Shown here in pieces: positions 63,546 to 64,000 of a stretch of DNA of 64,000 nt. The stretch spans positions 35,731,001 through 35,795,000 of the forward strand of contig JAYKKT010000090.1 of the NCBI GenBank assembly GCA_036023115.1, given 5' to 3'. Each line of letters begins with the position of its first letter. The stretch's first letter is position 1. Made by a program: the position numbers and the translations under genes. The notes beneath the pieces were generated by a model, which did not search any database, was not told the DNA's origin, and saw nothing but the letters and a program-made list of their open reading frames with translations. Source of the DNA: Brasenia schreberi. Its lineage: Eukaryota > Streptophyta > Magnoliopsida > Nymphaeales > Cabombaceae.

Positions 63546-64000
63546 TGTGTGTTAGACTTCATCCTCTCATTGTAATAATAAAAAGAAAAAATCCGTACTC
63601 GTGCCGAGAAAAGGCCGCCGATCTGGCTTACTTGTTTTCTATACCAACAAATGACATAAAGCATAAATTCGCTACCGGTGACTGAGGCATCAAATGGGTC
63701 CGAAGAGCCCACGCTCTAAAGGTCACGGGCTCGACAGTAGACTCATCCATGTTTTTATTGGACTGAACCGAAGGAGAATTCAAGTTATTTCATGTTCGGG
63801 TCGTTTGAAGTCTTGAACTGTTCAAATTTTTCTATCCCGCCATGGTGGAATTTCAATACCTTCATAAGAAGAAATTGGTTCCATAATATGATCCGAGATG
63901 CATGCCGAGTTGTCCAGACAAGGATAATTCACATAATCTGTTTCTAATAGTTTGTTTTAGATAGCCAAGCTGGGGTTTCACAAAACCGCCACAAGATTTA
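63546..64000. other. Intergenic, no gene seen
   Basis: Near 63684-63740 a stretch (tgactgaggcatcaaatggg, then ggtcacgggctcgacagtaga) has loose A- and B-box-like words and may be another SINE scrap. Nothing else seen. Confidence 0.4.

Overview
This is nuclear DNA from a flowering plant. Genes have GT-AG introns and encode plant-only families: a NAC transcription factor, a cellulose-synthase-interactive ARM/C2 protein, a family-1 UDP-glycosyltransferase, a LEA/TMEM205 protein and a patellin. The intergenic DNA is AT-rich, full of (AT)n and (AT)n(AG)n microsatellites, and layered with decayed retroelements. I cannot place the species from sequence alone. I see no bacterial operon, CRISPR array, phage, rRNA or intact tRNA gene.

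Layout. 0-5.3 kb: a GATACG-rich element beside a decayed Copia element that carries a LINE inside gag. 6.1-7.4 kb (-): the first exons of a proteasome beta-5 gene, then decay. 8.2-9.1 kb (-): Gypsy integrase remnant. 9.9-17.9 kb: LINE pieces, a SINE and simple repeats. 17.9-20.3 kb (+): an ATAF-type NAC gene behind a cluster of ACGT elements. 21.1-22.9 kb: probable solo LTR. 23-36 kb: mostly repeats, SINE-like and LINE pieces. 36.4-44.9 kb (+): the CSI gene, with two lesions. 47-54.5 kb: a UGT locus with one intact gene and two broken copies, separated by a LINE and a Copia fragment. 55 kb: the 3' half of a ferredoxin gene. 56.2-58.5 kb (-): a secretory LEA/TMEM205 membrane protein. 60.3-63.1 kb (-): a patellin.

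The genes do not form a pathway; this is an ordinary plant neighbourhood. CSI and patellin both act in membrane, cytoskeleton and wall biology, and the NAC and LEA genes both belong to families linked to stress, but I see no sign of functional linkage. The main biological interest lies in gene decay (CSI, UGT copies, PBE1, ferredoxin) and in unusually readable retroposition scars. These include a 40-bp LINE tail with a 16-bp target-site duplication inside a CSI intron, and a LINE with an 18-bp duplication beside the broken UGT. I found no convincing undescribed biochemical system.

Gene models were read by eye from splice sites and family conservation. Exon edges of the NAC, LEA/TMEM205, patellin (apart from its first exon) and 3' CSI models join in frame and are fairly secure. 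Repeat boundaries are approximate unless a target-site duplication is given.
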